Origin: Prevotellamassilia sp.
GTDB taxonomy: Bacteria; Bacteroidota; Bacteroidia; Bacteroidales; Bacteroidaceae
DNA length: 38,080 nucleotides
Reading direction: 5' to 3'
NCBI GenBank assembly: GCA_009775705.1
Contig: VSQE01000012.1
Coordinates: forward strand, 1-38,080
Shown: in pieces, positions 24,425 to 31,443 of the stretch
Numbering within the stretch: the first letter of the stretch is position 1
Layout of the letters: each line of letters opens with the position of its first letter
Made by a program: the position numbers and the translations under genes
The notes under the pieces: model-generated
The model's database searches: none
Seen by the model: only the letters and a program-made list of their open reading frames with translations
Told to the model about the DNA's origin: nothing

Positions 24425-25369
24425 ATGGTTATTCAGCCTAAAATACATTTTACTTTTTTCCAGGAATTCCGTGACTACCTGCTCATCACGTTCGGATTGC
24501 TCTGTTATGCTGTCGGCTTTAATTGCTTTCAGTTGCCCTACGAGATTACTACGGGCGGAGTGGCCGGAGCGGGAGCCGTAATTTTTTATGCTACGGGTTT
24601 TCCCGTGCAATACACCTTTTTTCTGGTCAATATAGTCCTGCTGTCTGTCGCTATCAAGATTTTGGGATGGAAGTTCTGCCTGAAGACGATATATGCTGTA
24701 TTCATGCTGACTTTCCTGCTCGGTTTTGTCAAGGAAATGACGATTCTTTTTGCCCAGAATCATCCGCAGGAATTTGTATGGAGCACTCACGGAATGCCGC
24801 AGATCGTACGGGAAAACATATTCTTGTCCTGCATTCTGGGGGCGGCGCTTGAAGGCATAGGCCTGGGCATCGTATTCCTGAGCAACGGGTCTACCGGCGG
24901 AACGGACATCATAGCTGCCATCATCAATAAGTATAAGGATGTGACGCTGGGACAGATGATGATGCTCTGTGACTTTATCATTATTACGTCCAGCTTGCTG
25001 ACACCGTCGGGACACGTGCAGAACCTGTTGTACGGGTATTGTACGCTTATCATTACCAATCTTCTGCTGGATTATGTGATTGACCGTGGCCGGCAGTCGG
25101 TGCAGTTTCTCATTTTTTCGCGCAAGTACGAGGATATTGCGGCTGCCATAAACACCACAGGCCGCGGAGTGACGGTTCTTGACGGCATCGGTTGGTATAC
25201 AAGAAAGGAGAGTAAGGTTCTTGTGGTATTGGCCAAAAAGCGTGAGAGCACGAATATTTTCCGGATCATCCAGAACATCGATCCCAATGCCTTTGTTTCC
25301 CAGTCGAAAGTGATTGGTGTGTTCGGCGAAGGCTTTGACAAGATCAAAGTGAAAGCAGCCAAGAAATAG
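24425..25369 (+). CDS. YitT-family membrane protein (DUF161/DUF2179)
   Basis: A 314-residue inner-membrane protein. The first 200 residues hold five or six hydrophobic helices, with the typical FNCFQLPYEITTGGVAGAGA near 35 and LSNGSTGGTDIIAAIINKY near 155. The C-terminal DUF2179 domain is soluble (GRGVTVLDGIGWYTRKESKV, then IQNIDPNAFVSQSKVIGVFG), a fold like regulatory ligand-binding domains. The function of the family is not established; transport is assumed. It starts 5 bp after leuS, so is co-transcribed with it. Confidence 0.92.
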   Translation: MVIQPKIHFTFFQEFRDYLLITFGLLCYAVGFNCFQLPYEITTGGVAGAGAVIFYATGFPVQYTFFLVNIVLLSVAIKILGWKFCLKTIYAVFMLTFLLGFVKEMTILFAQNHPQEFVWSTHGMPQIVRENIFLSCILGAALEGIGLGIVFLSNGSTGGTDIIAAIINKYKDVTLGQMMMLCDFIIITSSLLTPSGHVQNLLYGYCTLIITNLLLDYVIDRGRQSVQFLIFSRKYEDIAAAINTTGRGVTVLDGIGWYTRKESKVLVVLAKKRESTNIFRIIQNIDPNAFVSQSKVIGVFGEGFDKIKVKAAKK

Positions 25370-25426
25370 GACAGGGGGGAGGTTGTGGTCCGTGTCCGTT
25401 TGAATAATTACTAATAGCAACGATTT

Positions 25427-26020
25427 ATGAAAAAGAAAAAAATAGTCTTTGCAACCAACAATGCGCACAAGCTGGCGGAAATCCGTTCGATGCTGAAAGG
25501 AAAAATGGAAATCCTGAGCTTAAGAGATATCGACTGCCACGGAGATATTCCCGAAACGGCGGACACGCTGGAAGAGAATGCGCTGATCAAGGCACGCTTT
25601 GTCTATACGCATTACGGTTACGACTGTTTTGCCGATGATACCGGACTGGAAGTAAAAGCGCTGGGAGGCGCCCCCGGCGTGCATACGGCCCGTTATGCCT
25701 ATCCGGACCGTCAGGACCCCGAAGCGAATACCCGTAAGTTGCTGGCCGAGCTGAAAGACAAGACAGACCGCAGTGCGCGGTTCCGCACTGTGATAGCCTT
25801 AATTGAAAAAGGAAACGAGCATCTTTTTGAAGGGGTGGTGGAAGGCATCATCGCGACTGAGGAACGGGGCACAGAGGGCTTCGGATATGATCCCGTGTTC
25901 GCTCCCGAGAATACGGGAAAGACTTTTGCCGAGTTGGGAGTGGAGATAAAGAACCGTATCAGCCACAGGGCACGGGCCGTGCAGCAGCTCTGCGATTTTC
26001 TCAATGAGAACGATTTATAG
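25427..26020 (+). CDS. rdgB: XTP/dITP pyrophosphatase (non-canonical purine NTPase)
   Basis: Hydrolyses XTP, dITP and ITP to the monophosphates, keeping deaminated purines out of nucleic acids. It has the family start FATNNAHKLAEIRSML, the metal-binding ADDTGLEVKALGGAPGVHTA near 66-85, the substrate motif GTEGFGYDPVF near 145 and the C-terminal ISHRARA. 197 residues, normal. It lies 57 bp after the YitT-family gene and 24 bp before porZ. Confidence 0.97.
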   Translation: MKKKKIVFATNNAHKLAEIRSMLKGKMEILSLRDIDCHGDIPETADTLEENALIKARFVYTHYGYDCFADDTGLEVKALGGAPGVHTARYAYPDRQDPEANTRKLLAELKDKTDRSARFRTVIALIEKGNEHLFEGVVEGIIATEERGTEGFGYDPVFAPENTGKTFAELGVEIKNRISHRARAVQQLCDFLNENDL

Positions 26021-26044
26021 TTTTTCCTAAAAAGCAGAAAAGGT

Positions 26045-28360
26045 ATGAGGAGGATAATTTCTCTGATGTGGGTCCTTTGTCTGGTTCTGACTGTTCGGGC
26101 TACAGGCGGGGAAGGCTGGACGTATTATCTGGCCTATCGTGATGCCGCATACAGTATTCCGGTTGGGAAAGAGGTGTACGCGCTTTATGGAGGAAATCTT
26201 CTTTCTTACGGAACAACGGATTCGGAAGTGAGGTTCTATACCAAGCAGAATGGCCTGAGCGATTCCCAGATTCTTTTTATCGGTTACTCCGAGACCACGA
26301 AGAGCTTGGTGCTCGTATATCAGAATGGCAATATAGATATTCTGCATACCGGAAACGGGGAGGTAGACAATTTGCCTCAGTTGAAGGATTCTTCGGACGG
26401 AACTTTGTCTGTTAATAATCTCTCGGTGGTGGGTGACAATGCCGTTATTGCCACCAATACGGGTGTTGTGGTGCTCAATGTGGCGCGTTCCGAAATAAGA
26501 GGAGTCTATAATCTGGGCGAGAACATTTTGTGTGCCACCGCTTGTTTCGGCAAATATTTCGCGGCCACGTCAACGCGGATCCTGACAAGCCGGGAAGCCG
26601 ACAACCCTTCCGACAGGAACAACTGGAAGCCTTATATGAACAGGGTGGCACGCAATTTCTATCCGTTTGCCGGAGGTATGTACATCCTTTTCCCGCAGTC
26701 CGGACTTTGGTGGGCGGCCGATGGCGAATCGGAGGCCCGACAGTTGGATGCGCAGGTTTATTCCACAGCATTCGTGAATGCGTCCGCAGCTGTATTTTTG
26801 TCGGACAAGACCCTTGCCTTTTACAATCCGTCGGATCCGGTAGTTGCTTCCCGTCGCTGGGGACAGGACAATGCTTGGAAGCACTTGTCCCGTGCGGCCG
26901 ATGGAACATTCTGGGCTGCCGACGGCCTTTCCGGATTGAATGCCTTGACACTTTCTTCGGATGGAACGCTTGTTCCGAAAGGAGTGAGTGTGGGAGGTTA
27001 CGGTCCCCTGTATGACAATTGCTATTATCTGAAGTACGACAAGCAGCGTCTGCTTTTAGGGGGTGGTCGTCTGGATCCATACGACCGTCAGCACTATCCG
27101 GCATACGCAGCCGTATATGAAAATGGAAAATGGACCGATTTCCAGAGAGATGGCATCAGCGATATCACCGGTGTGGTCTTTCGTGATGTGACTTCTGTAG
27201 TTCAGGATCCTGCTGATGAGGCGCATCATTTTGTCTCGACCGGCGGTAACGGAGTCTATGAATATCGTGACTACAGATTTGTGGAACACTATTCCCTGCG
27301 GAACAGTCCTCTCCGTGCCGCGCAGGGAGCGACAAACAATCCCCGTTATGTGCGGACCGATGGTCTGAACATTGACCAGAGTGGAAATCTGTGGGTGCTC
27401 AATTGCGGGTGCGATACGGTCATCTGGGCCCTAAAGCCCGATGGTAAATGGAAAGGCATATATGTGGATGCCTTAAAATTCGCACCGACAGTCGAGAAAA
27501 CCCTTCTTGACACCAAAGGACGGCTTTGGGTAGCATCCCGACGTACTGTTTCCAATCACACCGCAGGGCTTCTGTGTCTGGACTATAACGGCACGGTAGA
27601 TGTGACTTTGGACGACATTGCCACCTACCGCACCAGGTTTACCAATCAGGACGGAACTTCCTATGACCTGAGAGGTGTTTATGCGATGGCGCAGGACCGG
27701 AACGGAGAGATTTGGCTGGGAACAGGAAGCGGTCTTTTTGTCATTACCGACCCGGACGAATGGAGCCGCAATGATTTTCGTATCACGCAGATCAAGGTCC
27801 CGAGAAACGACGGTACGAACTATGCCGATTATCTGCTCAGCGGAGTGGCGGTCACGGCTGTCGCTGTTGACGGAGGAAACCGCAAGTGGATCGGAACACA
27901 GGACAATGGCATATATCTTGTCGGTCCGGATGGCGTGGAACAGATTTACCATTTCCGTGCCGAGGATTCTCCTTTGCTTTCCAATAACATTTATTCCATA
28001 GCTCCCGATCCGGTTACCGGCGAGGTGATGATCGGTACGGACAAGGGATTGTGTTCTTTCCGTGGAAATGCGACTGAGCCGGAGGCCGAACTGAACAGGG
28101 ACCACATAAAGGTATATCCCAATCCTGTCCGTCCCGGTTACAATGGCAATCTGACCGTAAGCGGACTGACCGATGCGGCCGATGTCAAGATCGTGACAAC
28201 CGGAGGTCATGCCGTTGCCGGCGGAACCTCTACCGGCGGAACTTATGTATGGGATCTTCGTGACGGGAGTGGTAATCGTGTGGCTACCGGAGTTTATTAT
28301 ATCATGGTGTCTACTGCCGATGGAGGTAAGGGAGTGGCAGGGAAAGTGGTGGTCATTTGA
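26045..28360 (+). CDS. porZ: Type IX secretion system protein PorZ
   Basis: A 771-residue surface protein of the T9SS attachment complex; in P. gingivalis PorZ binds A-LPS and is needed for PorU to process cargo. A signal peptide (MRRIISLMWVLCLVLTVRAT) is followed by two beta-propeller regions: repeated two-component-regulator propeller units such as LNIDQSGNLWVLNCG, LDTKGRLWVASRR and AQDRNGEIWLGTGSGLFVIT, and SGVAVTAVAVDGGNRKWIGT. The last 85 residues form a T9SS-type C-terminal domain (IKVYPNPVRPGYNGNLTVSG, then GVYYIMVSTADGGKGVAGKV) that in PorZ is kept, not cleaved. It ends the leuS operon and is followed by a strong terminator. Confidence 0.92.
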   Translation: MRRIISLMWVLCLVLTVRATGGEGWTYYLAYRDAAYSIPVGKEVYALYGGNLLSYGTTDSEVRFYTKQNGLSDSQILFIGYSETTKSLVLVYQNGNIDILHTGNGEVDNLPQLKDSSDGTLSVNNLSVVGDNAVIATNTGVVVLNVARSEIRGVYNLGENILCATACFGKYFAATSTRILTSREADNPSDRNNWKPYMNRVARNFYPFAGGMYILFPQSGLWWAADGESEARQLDAQVYSTAFVNASAAVFLSDKTLAFYNPSDPVVASRRWGQDNAWKHLSRAADGTFWAADGLSGLNALTLSSDGTLVPKGVSVGGYGPLYDNCYYLKYDKQRLLLGGGRLDPYDRQHYPAYAAVYENGKWTDFQRDGISDITGVVFRDVTSVVQDPADEAHHFVSTGGNGVYEYRDYRFVEHYSLRNSPLRAAQGATNNPRYVRTDGLNIDQSGNLWVLNCGCDTVIWALKPDGKWKGIYVDALKFAPTVEKTLLDTKGRLWVASRRTVSNHTAGLLCLDYNGTVDVTLDDIATYRTRFTNQDGTSYDLRGVYAMAQDRNGEIWLGTGSGLFVITDPDEWSRNDFRITQIKVPRNDGTNYADYLLSGVAVTAVAVDGGNRKWIGTQDNGIYLVGPDGVEQIYHFRAEDSPLLSNNIYSIAPDPVTGEVMIGTDKGLCSFRGNATEPEAELNRDHIKVYPNPVRPGYNGNLTVSGLTDAADVKIVTTGGHAVAGGTSTGGTYVWDLRDGSGNRVATGVYYIMVSTADGGKGVAGKVVVI

Positions 28361-28373
28361 GGCTTACTTTTAC

Positions 28374-28401
28374 AAAAAAGGCCGGAAACAGGCCTTTTTT
28401 T
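28374..28401. terminator. Intrinsic terminator after porZ
   Basis: AAAAAAGGCC (28374-28383), a 7-base loop and GGCCTTTTTT (28391-28400) plus one more T. It starts 14 bp after the porZ stop and works in either direction by sequence. Confidence 0.85.
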
Positions 28402-28430
28402 GTGTTCTGAGTGAAAAAAACAGGAAAAAG

Positions 28431-28462
28431 TTTGCGCATAAATGCAAGTTACTTTATATTTG
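28431..28462 (+). promoter_or_regulatory. HU gene promoter
   Basis: TTTG (28431-28434), a 20-bp spacer and TATATTTG (28455-28462): a full consensus match, as expected for a highly expressed nucleoid protein. The leader is about 47 nt. Confidence 0.85.
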
Positions 28463-28514
28463 CCATATAAAACCACTTGATAAACAGAATATTCATCATT
28501 TAAATTAAGGTAAA

Positions 28515-28787
28515 ATGAATAAGACAGAATTAGTAAACGCTATCGCTGAAGAAGCAGGATTGAACAAGACAGATGCAAAGAAAGCTCTGGATGCAACGTT
28601 GAACGCTATCGCCGGCGCGCTTACCGAAGGTGACAAAGTCGCTCTTCTTGGTTTCGGAACGTTTGCTGTGTCCGAGCGTCCTGCCCGCACCGGCATTAAT
28701 CCTGCCACCAAAGAGAAAATTGAAATCGCTGCCAAGAAAGTCATCAAGTTCAAGGCGGGTGCCGAGTTGGCCGGTTCTATCAAGTAA
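28515..28787 (+). CDS. HU-family DNA-binding protein
   Basis: A 90-residue histone-like protein that bends and compacts DNA as a dimer. MNKTELVNAIAEEAGLNKTD is the typical N-terminus; VALLGFGTFAVSERPARTG leads into the DNA-binding arm with the Pro of GINPATKE; the end FKAGAELAGSIK is the usual C-terminus. Monocistronic, with its own strong promoter and a terminator hairpin at 28820-28867. Confidence 0.97.
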   Translation: MNKTELVNAIAEEAGLNKTDAKKALDATLNAIAGALTEGDKVALLGFGTFAVSERPARTGINPATKEKIEIAAKKVIKFKAGAELAGSIK

Positions 28788-28819
28788 ATCGCGTATTTCC
28801 AAATACTTGCATTCAATCT

Positions 28820-28870
28820 AAACTGCACTCCTGTGAAGTCTGGCTTGGACTTCCGGGAGTGCAGTTTGTT
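28820..28870 (+). terminator. Terminator after the HU gene
   Basis: AAACTGCACTCC (28820-28831) and GGAGTGCAGTTT (28856-28867) pair perfectly over 12 bp, with an inner GAAGTC/GACTTC pairing in the loop. The T-run after it is short (TTTGTTTAT). Confidence 0.65.
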
Positions 28871-28938
28871 TATATTTTCCGTTGTTGTGACGATGAATCT
28901 TTCAGGCTATGATGGGAAAGATCGATCGGAAAGTGCAT

Positions 28939-29000
28939 AAAAAAAGGGATACCGCTGTATCCCAACCTTGTTAACCTTAAATCTAATACTATGAAAAACA
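28939..29000 (-). ncRNA. Predicted ~60-nt small RNA with intrinsic terminator
   Basis: On minus, from a start expected near 29000, the RNA runs through ATTAGATTTAAGGTTAACAA and ends in a perfect 7-bp stem GGGATAC/GTATCCC (28957-28963 with 28946-28952) with a 4-base loop, then seven U (28939-28945). A promoter lies directly upstream. The design matches the two cassette RNAs, but the sequence is unrelated. The sequence looks like one I recall from other Bacteroidales intergenic regions, which I cannot verify here. Confidence 0.6.
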
Positions 29001-29005
29001 CGATG

Positions 29006-29036
29006 CAAATATACGGTCTTATTGGGGAATTGCAAG
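29006..29036 (-). promoter_or_regulatory. Promoter of the 28939-29000 small RNA
   Basis: On minus, CTTG (29033-29036), a 19-bp spacer and TATATTTG (29006-29013) fit the Bacteroidota pattern. It points away from ptb and toward the HU gene's 3' end. Confidence 0.7.
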
Positions 29037-29231
29037 CGAAAGCCATGAAAAAAGTGTACCTGCCAGCATATTTTTATAAATAAAAGAATATTCTGTAAAG
29101 TTGATATTGCAAAATAGTAGCATAATGTATCGGGTGTCGTGTCGGGATTCCGAATTGGGGCAATGATGTAAGGTGTTTTTTTGTGGAATAGGCGGATAAA
29201 ATGGTAATAATGGCATATTACGGTAAAAAAG

Positions 29232-29263
29232 TGTGCAGAAAAGCGAAGGATTCCGTATATTTG
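29232..29263 (+). promoter_or_regulatory. ptb-buk promoter
   Basis: TGTG (29232-29235), a 20-bp spacer and TATATTTG (29256-29263); the -7 box is perfect and the -33 box has one mismatch. The start is expected near 29269, about 30 bp before the ptb ATG. Confidence 0.65.
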
Positions 29264-29298
29264 TCTCAGATAAAACCTAAGAAAAGATCTTTACGTAA

Positions 29299-30228
29299 AT
29301 GGAAAGAATTGAAAACTTCCGGCAGATGTCGGATTTTCTTGCCCGAAACAAGCAACGCCGGCGTATTGCGGTGGTTTGCGGGTCGGACGCATCGACTCTT
29401 GCGGCGATAAAACTGATTCTTGAAAAAGATCTGGCAGATGTGCTGTTTGTCGGATCGGGTGCGGCTGTCAAGGCAAGCGGACTGTTGAGCGCCTTTCCGG
29501 CATCCTGTTCGGTGACAGATGCCGCCGATGCACCCGATTCGGCCCGGAAAGCGGTGGAGCTGATACGCAGGGGAGAAGCGGATGTGCTGATGAAAGGCCT
29601 TATCGGTACTGACGTGCTTTTGCGTGCAGTGCTGGACAAGGAGCATGGTCTGTTGCCCTCCGGACATGTGCTTACCCACATGGCGGTGGCCCAATTGCCG
29701 GCATACGGAAAACTGCTGTTCTTTTCCGATGCGGCCGTAATTCCATATCCCACTCATGAACAGCGTTGCGCACAAGTGGGCTATGCTGCCCGTGTGCTTC
29801 GCGCTTTTGGAATAGCAGAGCCTTGCATCTCGCTGATTCATTGTACCGAGAAACCGAGTGAGAAGTTCCCTCATACGATGGGCTATGCCGAAATAAAAGA
29901 GCGGGCCTCGCAGGGAGAGTGGGGACATATCCTGATAGACGGTCCGTTGGATGTGCGTACCTCTTGCGATCCGCAGGCCTGTGCGGCCAAAAGCATTGAT
30001 TCATCGGTAGGAGGTAGGGCCGATGTCTTGATCTTTCCGGATATAGAGGCCGCCAATGCCTTTTACAAGACGTTGTCCTTTCTGGCCGGCGGAAAGGTGG
30101 CCGGCATGTTGTGCGGAGCATCCTGTCCGGTAGTATTGCCTTCGCGGGGTGACGATGCCGAGGCCAAGTTCAACAGCCTCATGCTGGCCCTTATGACTGT
30201 GGAAGGCGGAAAAGTGAGTAAAGAATAA
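29299..30228 (+). CDS. ptb: Phosphate butyryltransferase
   Basis: Converts butyryl-CoA and phosphate to butyryl phosphate and CoA. The 309-residue protein has the phosphate acetyl/butyryltransferase fold: RRIAVVCGSDASTLAAIKL near 22, ADVLMKGLIGTDVLLRAVLD near 94, and LIDGPLDVRTSCDPQACAAK near 213 with the family's DGPL motif, then DVLIFPDIEAANAFYKTLSF. Length and the absence of an N-terminal extension fit Ptb better than Pta. The next gene, buk, starts 31 bp later and completes the route to butyrate. Branched-chain acyl-CoA substrates are also possible. Confidence 0.92.
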   Translation: MERIENFRQMSDFLARNKQRRRIAVVCGSDASTLAAIKLILEKDLADVLFVGSGAAVKASGLLSAFPASCSVTDAADAPDSARKAVELIRRGEADVLMKGLIGTDVLLRAVLDKEHGLLPSGHVLTHMAVAQLPAYGKLLFFSDAAVIPYPTHEQRCAQVGYAARVLRAFGIAEPCISLIHCTEKPSEKFPHTMGYAEIKERASQGEWGHILIDGPLDVRTSCDPQACAAKSIDSSVGGRADVLIFPDIEAANAFYKTLSFLAGGKVAGMLCGASCPVVLPSRGDDAEAKFNSLMLALMTVEGGKVSKE

Positions 30229-30259
30229 TGTAGTTTTATAATAGATAGAATGAATATAT

Positions 30260-31351
30260 ATGTCAGAACATTTTTCTCGTGATGCGGATGCCGTGATATT
30301 GGTGGTGAATCCAGGCTCGACGTCCACCAAGATCGCCGTATATAGGGACGAACGGCCCATCATGCTCCGCAATATCCGCCATACGGTGGAGGAGTTGTCC
30401 GTTTTCAAGAAGATCACGGATCAGTACGAATACCGTAGGAATCTGGTCGAGAACGAGCTGGAGAAGATGAACGTGCCTTTCAACTTCGACGCCGTCATCG
30501 GCCGTGGCGGGCTGGGCAAGCCCGTGGCCGGCGGTGTGTACGAAATCAACGACCGGATGCTGTATGACAACATCCATGCCGTGCGCAAGCATGCCTGCAA
30601 TCTCGGTTGCCTCATTGCTTCCGATCTGGCGGCCCGCATTCCCGGCTGCCGCGCTTTTATCGCCGATCCCTCCGTGGTGGACGAATTGGAAGATGTGGCC
30701 CGTGTGAGCGGTTCGCCGCTCATGCCCCGCACTGCCGTATGGCATGCCCTGAACCAGCGGGCCATCGCACGGCGCTACGCGCGTGAGACGGGAACGCGTT
30801 ATGAGGATCTGGATCTCATCATCTGCCACATGGGAGGCGGCATCTCCGTGGCAGCCCACCGTCATGGCAGGGCGATCGATGTGAATAACGCGCTGGATGG
30901 AGAAGGCCCTTTCTCGCCGGAGCGGGCCGGTACGTTGCCGGCGGCTGATCTGATCCGTCTGTGTTTCAGCGGGCGCTATTCCCAGGAAGACCTGCTGAAG
31001 CGGATTTCCGGGCAGGCCGGTCTTGCCATTCTGCTGGGCACGACGGATGTCAAGGAAATCATACGGCGTGTTCATGCCGGCGACCGTAAGGCAGATCTCG
31101 TGATCGAGGCCATGATCTACAGAACGGCCAAAGCCATAGTAGCTCAGGGAGCTGTTTTCTGCGGGAAGGTGGATGCCATCCTGCTGACCGGTGGCATTGC
31201 CTATTCCGACTATATAGTGGAACGTCTGCGCCGCCGTATCAGTTTCCTGGCTCCTGTCCACGTCTATCCCGGTGAGGATGAGATGCAGGCCCTTGCCCTG
31301 AACGCACTGGCCGTCCTGCGAGGACAGCGCAAGCTGAAGGTCTATGAATGA
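30260..31351 (+). CDS. buk: Butyrate kinase
   Basis: Transfers phosphate from butyryl phosphate to ADP, giving butyrate and ATP. A member of the acetate kinase/Hsp70 ATPase fold: VVNPGSTSTKIAVYRDE near 15, FDAVIGRGGLGKPVAGGVYE near 75, LIICHMGGGISVAAHRHGRA near 190 and AILLTGGIAYSDYIVERL near 309. 363 residues, normal for Buk. In an operon with ptb; together they support butyrate formation or use of branched acyl phosphates as an energy-gaining step. Confidence 0.95.
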   Translation: MSEHFSRDADAVILVVNPGSTSTKIAVYRDERPIMLRNIRHTVEELSVFKKITDQYEYRRNLVENELEKMNVPFNFDAVIGRGGLGKPVAGGVYEINDRMLYDNIHAVRKHACNLGCLIASDLAARIPGCRAFIADPSVVDELEDVARVSGSPLMPRTAVWHALNQRAIARRYARETGTRYEDLDLIICHMGGGISVAAHRHGRAIDVNNALDGEGPFSPERAGTLPAADLIRLCFSGRYSQEDLLKRISGQAGLAILLGTTDVKEIIRRVHAGDRKADLVIEAMIYRTAKAIVAQGAVFCGKVDAILLTGGIAYSDYIVERLRRRISFLAPVHVYPGEDEMQALALNALAVLRGQRKLKVYE

Positions 31352-31372
31352 AAGGAATATTCTTCATTAGCT

Positions 31373-31403
31373 ATTGCCGGCCCGAATGTTCTGCGTATTT
31401 TTG
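31373..31403 (+). promoter_or_regulatory. Promoter of the GH92 gene
   Basis: ATTG (31373-31376), a 19-bp spacer and TATTTTTG (31396-31403), 40 bp before the ATG, so the mannosidase gene is probably transcribed separately from ptb-buk. Confidence 0.6.
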
Positions 31404-31443
31404 CAATCTCTTTAGATTTGTTTTCTTTTAATCTACGTACTGA

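Larger units (their letters stand above)
28788..29298. other. 511-bp non-coding region between HU and ptb genes
   Basis: Holds, in order, the HU terminator (28820-28867), a predicted minus-strand small RNA with promoter (28939-29036), and the ptb promoter (29232-29263). The stretch 29040-29230 is AT-rich with no clear gene. Confidence 0.6.

Noticed and set aside
28991..29083. 30-codon plus-strand ORF beginning MKNTMQIYGL
   Set aside because: It overlaps the -7 box and 5' part of the predicted minus-strand RNA, has no promoter of its own, and its start context is explained by that RNA; kept only as an alternative.
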